The notes under the pieces are model-generated. The model was given only the letters and a program-made list of their open reading frames with translations. It was not told where the DNA came from and searched no databases. Source: Bradyrhizobium sp. Ec3.3 (GTDB lineage Bacteria > Pseudomonadota > Alphaproteobacteria > Rhizobiales > Xanthobacteraceae). Taken from it: DNA of 64,000 nt. The position numbers and the translations under genes were made by a program. This document shows, one piece after another, positions 54,456 to 62,868 of the stretch; within the stretch, counting starts at the first letter, position 1; each line of letters opens with the position of its first letter. The stretch is from assembly GCF_000472925.1 (NCBI RefSeq), contig NZ_AXAS01000028.1, positions 658 to 64,657 on the forward strand, given 5' to 3'.

Positions 54456-55547
54456 ATGTCAGACGCAAGGCTGCTAAGCGCACTCTCGTCCCTCTCGCAC
54501 GTGGCAAAACAGTTAGATGTTGCACCGCCTGCTCCGCCCGCGCTTGATGCTAATTGCGTCAAACTCAACATGAACGAGAACCCATTCCCGTTGCCGCCAA
54601 TCGTCAGACAAAGCGCGATTGCCGCCCTTGAGCAGCATTATCTGTATCCGGAAAACGAGAACGCCGACTTACGCGAGGCGGCGGCCTGTGTGTACGGCCT
54701 GTCCGCCGATCAGGTGATTGCTGGGAACGGATCGTCTGAACTTCTCGGTCTCGTCTACAAAGCGTTCCTCGCTCCGGGCGACACCGTCGCGATGATATCG
54801 CCCGGATTTTCGTTCAACCGCAAGCTCGCCATGTTGCACGAAGCTCAATTTCTGGAGGTCGGGTGGGGTAAGACCCATTCCTTACCCACGCACCAACTGC
54901 TTTTCGGTCCCGCCAGAGATGCCAAGTTCATCGTGCTGGCCAATCCGAACAATCCGACGGGAACGTTTGTTCCAATCGCCGATATCGAAAGGCTCGTAGC
55001 ACAATCGGATCGACTGATCGTGCTCGACGAAGCGTATGTCGACTTTGCGCCCGATAACGGACTACGGCTCGTCAACCGCTATTCAAATCTTCTGGTACTG
55101 AGAACTTTTTCGAAAAGTTATGCCACCGCGGGCCTTCGCATCGGCTTCGGCTTCGGTCACCCCGAGCTCATCGGCAGGCTGCGTACCATGCAGAACCTCT
55201 TCAACATGAATGTGATTGGTCATGCGGTCGGCGCGAGCATCATTGCGCATCGGGCCGCCTTCGAGGAGAACCACCAACGTATTATGCTTGCAAGAGAGCG
55301 AACGACAATTGAGCTGTCCAAACTTGGGTTTTCGGTATTGCCTTCCCACGCCAATTTTTTGCTGGCTCGGGTGCCCGGCGAGCACGATGGCGCTTGGTGG
55401 CAAGCCGCATTGCAGGGCCACAACGTGCTTGTTGCATTCTTTCCTGAAAACGGTCTCGAAAATTTCATACGCATTGCAATCGGCACAGACACGCAAATGG
55501 ATACGTTTCTTTCAGCGGTCGGTGACATTTCCAGATCTTCGCTCTAA
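54456..55547 (+). CDS. hisC: Histidinol-phosphate aminotransferase (HisC)
   Basis: ATG 54456 gives MSDARLLSALSSL, a better N-terminus than the upstream ATGs at 54342 or 54420. The 363-residue product has KLNMNENPFPLPP, GNGSSELLGLVYKAFLAPGD, LANPNNPTGTFVP, VLDEAYVDFAPDN and the PLP-lysine segment RTFSKSYATAGLRIGFGFG, all of the HisC fold type I aminotransferases. It converts imidazole-acetol phosphate to histidinol phosphate, but relatives act on aromatic acids; an island-borne extra copy is likely given the isolated location. It is followed after 43 bp by a luciferase-like gene, probably one operon. Confidence 0.85.
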   Translation: MSDARLLSALSSLSHVAKQLDVAPPAPPALDANCVKLNMNENPFPLPPIVRQSAIAALEQHYLYPENENADLREAAACVYGLSADQVIAGNGSSELLGLVYKAFLAPGDTVAMISPGFSFNRKLAMLHEAQFLEVGWGKTHSLPTHQLLFGPARDAKFIVLANPNNPTGTFVPIADIERLVAQSDRLIVLDEAYVDFAPDNGLRLVNRYSNLLVLRTFSKSYATAGLRIGFGFGHPELIGRLRTMQNLFNMNVIGHAVGASIIAHRAAFEENHQRIMLARERTTIELSKLGFSVLPSHANFLLARVPGEHDGAWWQAALQGHNVLVAFFPENGLENFIRIAIGTDTQMDTFLSAVGDISRSSL

Positions 55548-55590
55548 GCCAAGCCGATAGCTCTCCTGCTGCAATTCTCGAGGTGGTCAA

Positions 55591-56625
55591 GTGAAAAATC
55601 CCCCTTCTTCAACATTGACGTTCGGCATCTTCGATCACCTGGACGCGAACGGCCGTGATGTCGCCAAACAATATGACGATCGGCTGCTGCTCGCCGAGGC
55701 ATGCGATCGCCTGGGGTTCTATGCCTATCATCTAGCAGAGCACCATTGCACTCCACATGGCAGAAGTCCTTCGCCGAATCTGTTCTTGTCCAGCGTCGCT
55801 CAACGCACAACCAATCTTCGCATCGGCCCGATGGTTATGCTGCTTAGCCTTCATCATCCGCTGCGAGTCTTTGAAGAGGCCTGTATGCTCGATCACTTGA
55901 GCGGCGGCAGGCTTGAACTTGGCATCGGACGCGGCTCCCTCCCGGTTGAGTTGGGATATTTCGGCGTCAGTGCAGACGCGGCGCCGGGACGTTATACGGA
56001 AGCCAGCGAAATCCTTGTTAAAGCTATGCGAGGCGGCACGCTCTCCTATGAGGGTATCCATTACCAATTGGACGAGGTTCCATTGACGCTGACGCCTCGT
56101 CAGTGGCCGCACCCCCCGACTTGGATCGCTGTAAATCAACCCGCTTCGGCAAGCTGGGCCGCGGAAATCGGTGCAAACATCGCGAGCCTTGGGCCCTCAT
56201 CGTCCGTTCGAAGGGTCACGGACGCATACCGCTCGCATCGAGAGCAACGCTCAGACGCGAATGGTCAGTCGCCGTTTCTTGGCTTGCTACGCATGGTCGT
56301 GGCTGGAAGTTCTGAAGCAGATGCTTATTCACTCGCTGCACCTGCTTATGGTCGCTGGCTCGACAGCTTCAAGTTCCTTTATGAACGCAACAACATCCCC
56401 ACTCCACAAAACCTGCCCTTGACGTTCGATGCAGCAATCGAGAGTGAGTTGTGCGTTGCCGGAACGCCCGCTTCGATACGACAAACACTTCTTAATCATC
56501 TGGAAGAGGCAGGTGCCAACTATCTTCTTTGTCAGCTCGCATTTGGGGACCTCTCGCTAGAGGCGTCATTGAACACCGCAACCATCATTCGGTCTGAAGT
56601 CGCTAGGGGAGTTGGCCGAACATAA
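55591..56625 (+). CDS. LLM-class flavin-dependent oxidoreductase
   Basis: GTG 55591 has GAGGTGG 5 bases upstream. The 344-residue product starts MKNPPSSTLTFGIFDHLDAN and has the luciferase-like pattern YAYHLAEHHCTPHGRSPSPN, RIGPMVMLLSLHHPLRVFEE and LDHLSGGRLELGIGRGSL, typical of bacterial-luciferase-type monooxygenases. It needs reduced flavin. A flavin-reductase-domain gene lies at 58923-59498, on the other strand, so the two could form a two-component pair. Substrate unknown. It follows hisC closely. Confidence 0.85.
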   Translation: MKNPPSSTLTFGIFDHLDANGRDVAKQYDDRLLLAEACDRLGFYAYHLAEHHCTPHGRSPSPNLFLSSVAQRTTNLRIGPMVMLLSLHHPLRVFEEACMLDHLSGGRLELGIGRGSLPVELGYFGVSADAAPGRYTEASEILVKAMRGGTLSYEGIHYQLDEVPLTLTPRQWPHPPTWIAVNQPASASWAAEIGANIASLGPSSSVRRVTDAYRSHREQRSDANGQSPFLGLLRMVVAGSSEADAYSLAAPAYGRWLDSFKFLYERNNIPTPQNLPLTFDAAIESELCVAGTPASIRQTLLNHLEEAGANYLLCQLAFGDLSLEASLNTATIIRSEVARGVGRT

Positions 56626-56894
56626 GGCTTGCCGTCCGGCGCTGGGGATCGATAGTTGAGGCGCCGTCTTTTGAGCCTCACAAATGCTGAGCGATGGTGG
56701 TCACCTCGCTCGTTGCGCAGCTGCGCTTTGGACCATGGCCTACCCTCCTAACGCTCCTGTCACTCGCCTTTTGGCTGGCTCATTTCTTGCGCTGCTCACG
56801 TGTCCATTCTACCGCCTCTGCCCACAACGCTTGAGGAACAACGACAAACGACTCCGATAAAATCGTGTGCTGCGCCTCCTTGAGCTGCACGGTC

Positions 56895-57065
56895 CTATCC
56901 TCCAAACCAGCTCTCGTCATCCATCAGGCTGAACTTGCCCCGGCGGACACCTTCATGGAATGTCACATTGGCGTTCTGAGCCTTCGACACGTCCGAGGAA
57001 CTTGAGTCGGCCAATGCACCTGGACCGTCCGAGATGCTAGGTACAGCCTCTCGGGCGGCATCCAT
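56895..57065 (-). CDS. 56-residue hypothetical protein
   Basis: ATG 57065 opens a frame ending at TAG 56895. The product reads MDAAREAVPSISDGPGAL, SSSDVSKAQNANVTFHEG, RRGKFSLMDDESWFGG. Third positions are almost all G or C in the second half (for example GAC GAG AGC TGG), which distinguishes it from chance frames. It is too short to classify; no RBS stands out. It could also be the surviving C-terminus of a longer gene. Confidence 0.45.
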   Translation of the reverse strand: MDAAREAVPSISDGPGALADSSSSDVSKAQNANVTFHEGVRRGKFSLMDDESWFGG

Positions 57066-57206
57066 CTAGTGAAGCACACCGCGCGATGCGAAGTATGTTT
57101 GCCGCGTCGCGGATTGCTCACGCGACTTGACTTCTGCGCGGCTTCCCGAGTCTGCTGTCCCTCTCGTTCCTCGCGGCTCGGCCGATGGGGCTTATCGGAT
57201 GCGAGA

Positions 57207-57734
57207 TTAGGAACGCTTTGTGGCGTGCGGAAACTCTATTACCTCGCCGCTTTCGACGTCGACTGCTTTCAGCGTCTGCCGTTTCGCCGTCGCAAGGCTA
57301 CGAACCTCGGCCGCAGGTCGAAGGAAGCCTGGCTCTAAGCCCGCGATCTGCTCAATCTCCTTCTCAGGCAAATTCATCGCGGCTTTGATGGCTACCTTGC
57401 TTGTCCCGAGCTCAATGACAACCCGCAATCCACGGCGGATTATTCTCGGCCGTTCGATCGGCATCTTAGACGGGCTGTCGAATGGCTCTTGCAATGGGCC
57501 ACGCCAGCCTCGCCGCGTCAAATTTCGATAGAGAACGCTCTTTTCCTGCTCGTCGATCATGCCCAGGTCGAACGCTCGATAGATCATAGTGGCGATTGAC
57601 ATCCCCCATCGCTTCTTGAGCGCGCAGAAATAGTCCAGCGTCGGACGCGTCACCTCAAAACGAAATGCTTCTCGTGGAAGCAGAAAGGCGCCGGCAAAAC
57701 GATGAGCCTGCTGCTCAATCTGCTTGTTCAACAA
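57207..57734 (-). pseudogene. C-terminal fragment of an ImmA/IrrE-type protein
   Basis: The frame begins with TTG and QIEQQAHRFAGAFLLPREAF, which in ImmA/IrrE proteins follows the HExxH metalloprotease motif; that motif and the N-terminal XRE domain are absent, and the frame upstream runs to a stop within 20 codons without restoring them. The remaining part (YFCALKKRWGMSIATMIYRA, LGMIDEQEKSVLYRNL) matches the usual C-terminal half. Intact members pair with repressors or antitoxins. It lies back to back with hicAB and is probably a relic. Confidence 0.75.
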
Positions 57735-57812
57735 CGGATCCCCCCGCGGCGCTCGAGGAACGGAACCTTTCGAATTAGTGTGTATTTATGTGTTGACTCC
57801 TTTTAGCTTCGG

Positions 57813-57828
57813 TGTGTATATATACACA
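57813..57828. promoter_or_regulatory. Perfect palindrome before hicA, likely operator
   Basis: TGTGTATATATACACA is a perfect 16-bp palindrome lying immediately before the hicA ATG (57830). A related half (TGTGTATTTATGTGT) lies at about 57779-57793. In hic loci the HicB antitoxin, or HicAB, represses its own promoter at such sites. The place right at the start codon fits autorepression; the identity of the binder is inference. Confidence 0.6.
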
Positions 57829-57829
57829 T

Positions 57830-58018
57830 ATGAAATCGGCAGGCATTATCAAAGCGCTTAAGGCCGACGGATGGGAACAGGTTGCCCAGAAAGGCAGCCA
57901 CATTCAATTCAAACACCCGACTAAGAAGGGCCGGGTCACAGTCCCTCACCCCAAGCGGGACATCCCGGTTGGAACGCTAAAGAGCATCGAGAAGCAAGCC
58001 GACCTGAAGTTGAAATGA
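57830..58018 (+). CDS. hicA: HicA toxin
   Basis: ATG 57830 gives MKSAGIIKALKADGWEQVAQ, then KGSHIQFKHPTKKGRVTVPH, with the catalytic GSH motif (His in KGSHIQF) of the HicA double-stranded-RNA-binding fold. The 62-residue size is usual. A longer frame from 57812 is unlikely because the sequence before 57830 is the palindromic operator. HicA cleaves mRNA; HicB, encoded 46 bp downstream, neutralises it. Confidence 0.9.
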   Translation: MKSAGIIKALKADGWEQVAQKGSHIQFKHPTKKGRVTVPHPKRDIPVGTLKSIEKQADLKLK

Positions 58019-58064
58019 CACCGCATAGAGAGGGCCACCGGCCCACCCAAGGAGGGGAACTCAC

Positions 58065-58457
58065 ATGCGACACTATATTGCACTGATCCATAAGGACGCG
58101 GACAGCGACTATGGTGTTTCGTTTCCCGATCTTCCCGGCGTGATCACCGCTGGCACGGATCTGGACGATGCACGCGCTATGGCTGCGGAAGCCTTGGCCC
58201 TACATCTGGAAGGTATGGCAGCAGACGGCCAAGCCGTACCTGAGCCCTCCTCTCTCGAGGATATCATGGCGAACGCTGAGAACAGAGATGGCGTTGCCGT
58301 TCTCATTCCAGCGCCTGCGGAAGAGGTGAAGAGTGTGCGCGTCAACGTCACTCTTCCCGCCGACGTTCTGAGTGAGATCGACAACTATGCCGAACAGCAT
58401 GGCTTCACTCGATCTGGTTTTCTTGCGCAAGCCGCCAAGAAAGCGATGGCGGCCTAA
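58065..58457 (+). CDS. hicB: HicB antitoxin
   Basis: The 130-residue product starts MRHYIALIHKDADSDYGVSF, then DLPGVITAGTDLDDARAMAA, the HicB partial RNase H fold, and ends with a ribbon-helix-helix part VRVNVTLPADVLSEIDNY...TRSGFLAQAAK. AAGGAGG lies 8 bases before the ATG, a stronger ribosome binding site than any before hicA, in keeping with more antitoxin than toxin. It would bind HicA and repress the operon. Confidence 0.92.
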   Translation: MRHYIALIHKDADSDYGVSFPDLPGVITAGTDLDDARAMAAEALALHLEGMAADGQAVPEPSSLEDIMANAENRDGVAVLIPAPAEEVKSVRVNVTLPADVLSEIDNYAEQHGFTRSGFLAQAAKKAMAA

Positions 58458-58668
58458 CTAAGGCCATATCCGGTTGAAGCTGCATCCGTCTCCGAGTGTC
58501 GAATACGTGCGCGGCTTTCCGGCCAATCGCATCTCTACACGCTGGTGCTGTCTCCACAAACCAAAGCGCGCCAGCTGCGCAAAAGATTGTGCACGATTCA
58601 ATCCCTACCCAGCACAGTCTCAACGAGCTGTCTAACTGGCTGTAAGCCACGTCCCAACCCCGATCGTC

Positions 58669-58862
58669 CTACGACCAGGTGTTAGGCACCACATCGATAG
58701 GAACCAATGCATTGTCCTGGTCAACGACTGTGATTCCGACCAACCTCGAGGGGACGCCGAGCGTACCTCGCAGAACGAGTTTTTGAACCCGCAAAAGTCG
58801 AGCAGCCCCATCAACCGGACGCCACTCTCGGGCGAGTATTCTACGATCATAGCCGGCTCCAT
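58669..58862 (-). pseudogene. Small gene broken by one frameshift
   Basis: ATG 58862 (GGA about 9 bases upstream) opens MEPAMIVEYSPESGVRLMGL; the frame loses coding character near 58800 at GACTTTTGCGGGTTCAAAAAC, and another frame takes over with VQKLVLRGTLGVPSRLVGIT and VVDQDNALVPIDVVPNTW to a TAG at 58669. Codon use is coding-like in the first frame before and the second after the junction. The restored product would have about 63 residues. Family not known to me. Confidence 0.5.
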
Positions 58863-58922
58863 CGCTTTTTTCCAACCACGAGCTAGCTGCCCGCGTTGAT
58901 ATGCCGCTTGAAAAAGCTGCAT

Positions 58923-59498
58923 TCAATCGTGCGGTAGTGTTCGAAGTTCGCCGCGACAGTTGATAAGTGGATTGCCCTCGCCTGGGCGCACCGCAACGGT
59001 TCGGCCGATAAATATTCCGTGCGTGCCAATGACTTGATAGTGGTGCAAAACGCATTCGAGAGCGCAGATTGCGCCTTGCAATAGAGGCACGCCGAGAATT
59101 CCCTGATCCCAAGGAGCGGTATCGAACCGTTGGAGACCTTTGGCGCCATCTCGGCCGGCGAACCGCAGAGCGATGTCGTGATGATCAATAGCAAGAAGGC
59201 TCACGCCAAAACTGCCGTTCGCAAGTATCGCATCGTGAGTCCCGGAACTGTTATTGATGCCGACCAGCAAACAAGGGGGCTCTATGCAAACCGAGGTGAT
59301 AGAACTGACCGTTAAACCACGCCGTTCAAGTGCCGTTCCTGTCGCCACGATCGCAACACCGCCGGCCAGATTTCGCATGGCTTGGCGAGCGTGTTGCACA
59401 CTGACGCGTGTTCCCGATCTACCGATCATGCGAAAACTGCCGCTTTCAGCGTGGATATGAGTGTGGCGCATCAGCTGATTGGAGACTTTGCGGGTCAT
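58923..59498 (-). CDS. Flavin reductase-like protein
   Basis: The ATG at 59498 overlaps the trpC stop by ATGA. The 191-residue product has QAMRNLAGGVAIVATG, LTVSSITSVCIEPPCLLVGI and NGSFGVSLLAIDHHDIAL, the flavin reductase-like FMN-binding split barrel (HpaC/ActVB type). It would give reduced flavin to a partner monooxygenase such as the LLM enzyme at 55591-56625. Being coupled to trpC is unusual. An in-frame ATG at 59471 is possible too. Confidence 0.82.
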   Translation of the reverse strand: MTRKVSNQLMRHTHIHAESGSFRMIGRSGTRVSVQHARQAMRNLAGGVAIVATGTALERRGLTVSSITSVCIEPPCLLVGINNSSGTHDAILANGSFGVSLLAIDHHDIALRFAGRDGAKGLQRFDTAPWDQGILGVPLLQGAICALECVLHHYQVIGTHGIFIGRTVAVRPGEGNPLINCRGELRTLPHD

Positions 59499-60322
59499 TG
59501 GTTCGCCCAGGTCGCTGCCGCCTGGTTTGGTGAAAGCAGAGCGCGAGTTGCTGCTGTCAAGTCAGACTGACGCATGAGATTTTCGCCCACAAGGAAGGTC
59601 GAGATGCCGGCTCGCGAGAGCCGCGTCAGATCAGTGAACGCGCAGATGCCGCTTTCACTGACGATCAGACGATCCTTCGGGACGAGTGGCGCCAGGGTTT
59701 CACTTGTCTTAAGGTTTGTCACGAACGTGCGCAGGTTGCGGTTATTGATGCCAATCATCTGCGAGCGAAGCTTGAGGGCGCGATCGAGCTCTGCGCGGTC
59801 ATGGACCTCGATCAAGACGTCCATGCCGTACGTTAAGGCCGCAGCCTCGAGGTCGCGGGCAGCCCCGTCGTCCAGCGCGGCCATAATCAGCAGAATGCAG
59901 TCGGCGCCATGGGCGCGAGCCTCGATCACCTGATAAGTGTCGAAAATGAAGTCCTTGCGCAAGACCGGCAGGTTTGTGGCCGCGCGCGCCGTGTCCATAT
60001 AATCAAGGTCACCCATGAAAGATGGTTTGTCCGTCAAGACCGAGAGGCAGGCGGCGCCTCCTGCTTCATACGATCTGGCAAGCGACGGCGGATGAAAGTC
60101 AGAGCGAATGAGCCCCCTCGACGGCGACGCTCTCTTGAGCTCGGCGATGAGGGCATAGCTACCTGAAGCGCGCTTCTTGTTGATTGCGCTGACAAAGCTG
60201 CGCGGAGAAGGCGCACGCCGTGCGCGCGCGTCGAGCTCAGCACGCGGAAGCTCGCGTCTGGCAGCTGCGATCTCTTCGCGCTTATATGTCTCGATCTTCG
60301 TCAGAATGTCGGATTCGATCAT
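59495..60322 (-). CDS. trpC: Indole-3-glycerol phosphate synthase (TrpC)
   Basis: The 275-residue product begins MIESDILTKIETYKREEIAA and contains SYALIAELKRASPSRGLIRS near 60, LRKDFIFDTYQVIEARAHGA near 118, NNRNLRTFVTNL near 200 and IVSESGI near 228, all the TrpC active-site segments (Lys, Glu, Asn, Ser). It makes indole-3-glycerol phosphate for tryptophan synthesis. It starts 5 bases after the trpD stop. Neither trpE nor trpG is in the window. Confidence 0.94.
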   Translation of the reverse strand: MIESDILTKIETYKREEIAAARRELPRAELDARARRAPSPRSFVSAINKKRASGSYALIAELKRASPSRGLIRSDFHPPSLARSYEAGGAACLSVLTDKPSFMGDLDYMDTARAATNLPVLRKDFIFDTYQVIEARAHGADCILLIMAALDDGAARDLEAAALTYGMDVLIEVHDRAELDRALKLRSQMIGINNRNLRTFVTNLKTSETLAPLVPKDRLIVSESGICAFTDLTRLSRAGISTFLVGENLMRQSDLTAATRALLSPNQAAATWANQ

Positions 60323-60327
60323 GTCGT

Positions 60328-61341
60328 CTATTTGGCGTTGGAAATTGCAACCAGATGCTTCAAGCGGGCGGCGGCGGCGCCACTATCAAGTGATGCCCGC
60401 GCGACGGCCACGCCCTCCTTCAACGTTGTGGCCCGACCGGCTACTATAATGGCCGCTGCTGCGTTCAGGAGAGCAACATCCCGATATGGGCCTCGCATGC
60501 CCTCCAGCACGCTCTGCAGTGCAATCGCGTTCGCATCGGGATCTCCGCCCTTCAGTTCCTCCTTTCCGCAGAGAGGGAGCCCGGCTTCTTCCGGCGTCAT
60601 CTCGAAGCTGCGAATCTCGCCCTTCTCCAGCGCGGCGACAGAGGTGGGGCCGGTGAGCGTGATCTCGTCAAGTCCATCGCAGCCGTGCACCACCCACACC
60701 GATTCAGCACCGAGGCTCTTGGAGACCTCCGCTAGAGGCTTCACCCATCGGCGCGAGAACACCCCGATCATCTGCCGCTTGACGCCGGCAGGATTGCAGA
60801 GCGGTCCGAGGAGATTAAAGATTGTGCGGGTCGCGAGTTCGACCCGGGTCGCGTTCACGTTTTTCATTGCCGGATGATGGGTCGGCGCAAACATGAACCC
60901 GATCCCCGCATCCCGGACACAGCGGGCGACATCATCTGGCTCCAAATCGATTTTCACTCCAAGCGATGCCAGCACATCGGCGGAGCCTGAGCGTGAGGAC
61001 AACGCGCGGTTTCCGTGCTTGGCGACAGGAATGCCGGCGCCCGCGACAATGAAAGAGGCGCATGTCGAGACGTTGACCGAGCCGGAACCATCACCGCCTG
61101 TGCCCGCAATGTCGATGGAATCGGGCGGTACATTGACCGGTCGCATTCTGCCGCGCATTGCGGAAACCGCGCCGGCAATTTCTTCCACTGTCTCGCCGCG
61201 CACCCTCAGCGCTAGCAACAACCCGCCCATCTGCGCGGGCGTCGCCTTGCCCGACAGCATAATGTCGAACGCCACGGCCATTTCCTGGTGGCCCAAGGGG
61301 ACGCCGCTGGCAACTTTGCCCATGATTACCTTTAGATCCAT
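60328..61341 (-). CDS. trpD: Anthranilate phosphoribosyltransferase (TrpD)
   Basis: ATG 61341 gives MDLKVIMGKVASGVPLGHQE, a normal TrpD N-terminus; the open frame upstream is not TrpD-like. The 337-residue product has GTGGDGSGSVNVSTCASFIV near 80 (PRPP-binding), KHGNRALSSRSGSADVLASL near 105 and NLLGPLCNPAGVKRQMIGVF near 168. It joins anthranilate to PRPP. With trpC and a flavin reductase gene it forms a leftward operon. Confidence 0.94.
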   Translation of the reverse strand: MDLKVIMGKVASGVPLGHQEMAVAFDIMLSGKATPAQMGGLLLALRVRGETVEEIAGAVSAMRGRMRPVNVPPDSIDIAGTGGDGSGSVNVSTCASFIVAGAGIPVAKHGNRALSSRSGSADVLASLGVKIDLEPDDVARCVRDAGIGFMFAPTHHPAMKNVNATRVELATRTIFNLLGPLCNPAGVKRQMIGVFSRRWVKPLAEVSKSLGAESVWVVHGCDGLDEITLTGPTSVAALEKGEIRSFEMTPEEAGLPLCGKEELKGGDPDANAIALQSVLEGMRGPYRDVALLNAAAAIIVAGRATTLKEGVAVARASLDSGAAAARLKHLVAISNAK

Positions 61342-61546
61342 CACGCACTCTCGAGCCAGACGGAATTGTTGGTAGCGCTTTCGGCTCGCGCACGAGCGGC
61401 CCCGTCGATCGACGCGGCGATTTCCCAATGCGGCCTGCCGCCCTGTTGAGAGACACCGCCGGCGGCTGTTTGCTCAGGGCGCATTGGATGCCTTCCTTTT
61501 CGCTTTTGGTCAGTTCGGGACTTCGGCTGAGGCAGGACGAGTTAAG

Positions 61547-61748
61547 TCAAGACGATAAGAGTTTCGGTGCCATTATGGCTTTCTGCCTGTCCGATGCCGC
61601 TTGGGCTGCCACCACGGCCGCCGCAAATATCGTCGGTGCCGTCCAACGCAACGCGCGAAGTCTGCAAGATGCTTCAGATCTCGTTTCAACCAAACCCGCC
61701 ACCTTCACCTTGGCATTCGCGCGCACTGACAAGCGCAGCCTGCTCCAT
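61547..61748 (-). pseudogene. Small gene behind a nolA-type element, apparently frameshifted
   Basis: ATG 61748 (GAGG about 9 bases upstream) lies roughly 30 bases after the start point expected from element D. The frame MEQAALVSARECQG stops after 20 codons. If one base is removed in the run GCGCGCG near 61715, it continues ANAKVKVAGLVETRSEAS, APTIFAAAVVAAQAAS and ends at 61547, giving about 66 residues with one hydrophobic stretch. Whether this is a decayed gene or the 20-residue peptide is real cannot be told. Confidence 0.35.
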
Positions 61749-61783
61749 TGGAGGACCTCGATTTGGCTACGATCTTCTGGAAA

Positions 61784-61814
61784 CCTACAACTTGACACTG
61801 CGACAGCTTCAAGC
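61784..61814 (-). promoter_or_regulatory. nolA-type promoter element, copy D
   Basis: Leftward: CTTGAA, an 18-bp spacer with GTCGCAGTGTCAAG, then TGTAGG. The dyad is less perfect than in copies A-C, the hexamers and spacing are the same. Confidence 0.6.
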
Positions 61815-62405
61815 CATTTCAGCAAACGAGGAGGCAAAAACGCTTGCAAGCGTGGACTCGCGCTAAAAGCGGGAGGCGATCAGTCTGGCTAACATTTGCT
61901 ACACTGCTCACCCTCGACGTCCCTTCTTCAGGACTCGACCCTTCTGATACGATGTGATTCGTTACGGCGTCGACTGGAATGCCCGGATGTCGCTTGAACT
62001 TTCCGCAGTTGTGCCGCCAGTCGCTGTCTGCGCCTGGCGACCACGCCTGCCCGCACACGGCACCTTGCTCAATAACTCTGTCGCGAGAGCGTTGAGCAGC
62101 AACACGTGCCACCAAACACAGCGATCCCGCATGCCCAGCCACCGGGGATGGTTCGGCGCAGTTGGCCCAGGAGCGCGCGACGCAACCGGCGAGGGCCGAG
62201 GATGCCAATTCTCGAGACGAAATGCGCTTGCGGAACCGCCCTAGTCTTAAATCGTTCAGCGCATAGTTTTGACGCTCAAGTGAGAAGACGCATGAGCGTG
62301 TGTGAAAGCGATCGACTTTTCAAATCTAACGACACTTCCTTTCTCACTACGTCCTGCGTCGATCTCGTTCTGTGCCGGGTTTAACGCCACGGCCTTTAGA
62401 AGATA
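61815..62405. other. Gene-free stretch
   Basis: Open frames on both strands (for example 61819-62208 minus) lack coding character. No feature is supported. Confidence 0.4.
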
Positions 62406-62430
62406 CCCCCGCCGGTGCACTCGGCGGGGG
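62406..62430 (-). terminator. GC-rich hairpin, probable terminator of the small operon 62488-62927
   Basis: CCCCCGCCG pairs with CGGCGGGGG across a 7-base loop. Leftward it is followed by TATCTTCT, a modest T-rich tail, about 58 bases after the stop of the 65-residue ORF. Confidence 0.55.
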
Positions 62431-62487
62431 CCCCGCAGGTGGATGACGCGAGGCTCGCGAACGAGGTGTCGCATCAAGGACCCGCAC

Positions 62488-62685
62488 TCATTGAACGCCC
62501 TTGCCACCGGCAAGCTGGACTTCATTGTCCGTGCCGGCCCTTAGCGTCCATAATCGCTTATTGTCGGGAGATTTGTGCCGATGACCTGAAACCGCTCCAC
62601 CTGCTGTGTCCAATAAAGCGCAAGCCTGCACATCTTCCGTAATCCGCTTCGGTTCCCCTGTCTTTTTGGGTTCCGGCTTGATCAC
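62488..62685 (-). CDS. 65-residue hypothetical protein, second full gene of a small operon
   Basis: GTG 62685 lies 3 bases after the stop of the membrane protein gene. The product reads VIKPEPKKTGEPKRITEDVQ, ACALLDTAGGAVSGHRHK, LRAGTDNEVQLAGGKGVQ, hydrophilic with many Lys and Gly and without cysteine pairs or membrane segments. Codon use is acceptable. No recognised family. Confidence 0.45.
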   Translation of the reverse strand: MIKPEPKKTGEPKRITEDVQACALLDTAGGAVSGHRHKSPDNKRLWTLRAGTDNEVQLAGGKGVQ

Positions 62686-62688
62686 ACA

Positions 62689-62868
62689 TCAGAACGCTCT
62701 GCGCTTAGGCATTTCTATGGGACGTTCCGTAACGCGGGAGATCGGCCGAAGGTAAGCCGCGTGCAAACGATAGCGCTCACGCCGCTTGTGAGAGCGCCAT
62801 GCGCGCACGGCGTACCCAACTCCGAAGCCAACAAACAAAATCGGAAGCAGCACTAGAAATATCATCAT
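62689..62868 (-). CDS. 59-residue single-span membrane protein behind a nolA-type element
   Basis: The product begins MMIFLVLLPILFVGFGVGY, one clear membrane helix, followed by AVRAWRSHKRRERYRLHAAY, strongly basic, so the C-terminus should face the cytosol. Its ATG overlaps the stop of a 20-residue leader ORF (ATGA), which has a better ribosome binding site, so translation is probably coupled. The element at 62972-63002 faces it. No family recognised. Confidence 0.6.
   Translation of the reverse strand: MMIFLVLLPILFVGFGVGYAVRAWRSHKRRERYRLHAAYLRPISRVTERPIEMPKRRAF

Noticed and set aside
62256..62525. 89-codon leftward frame
   Set aside because: It includes the GC-rich hairpin at 62406-62430 and lacks coding bias.
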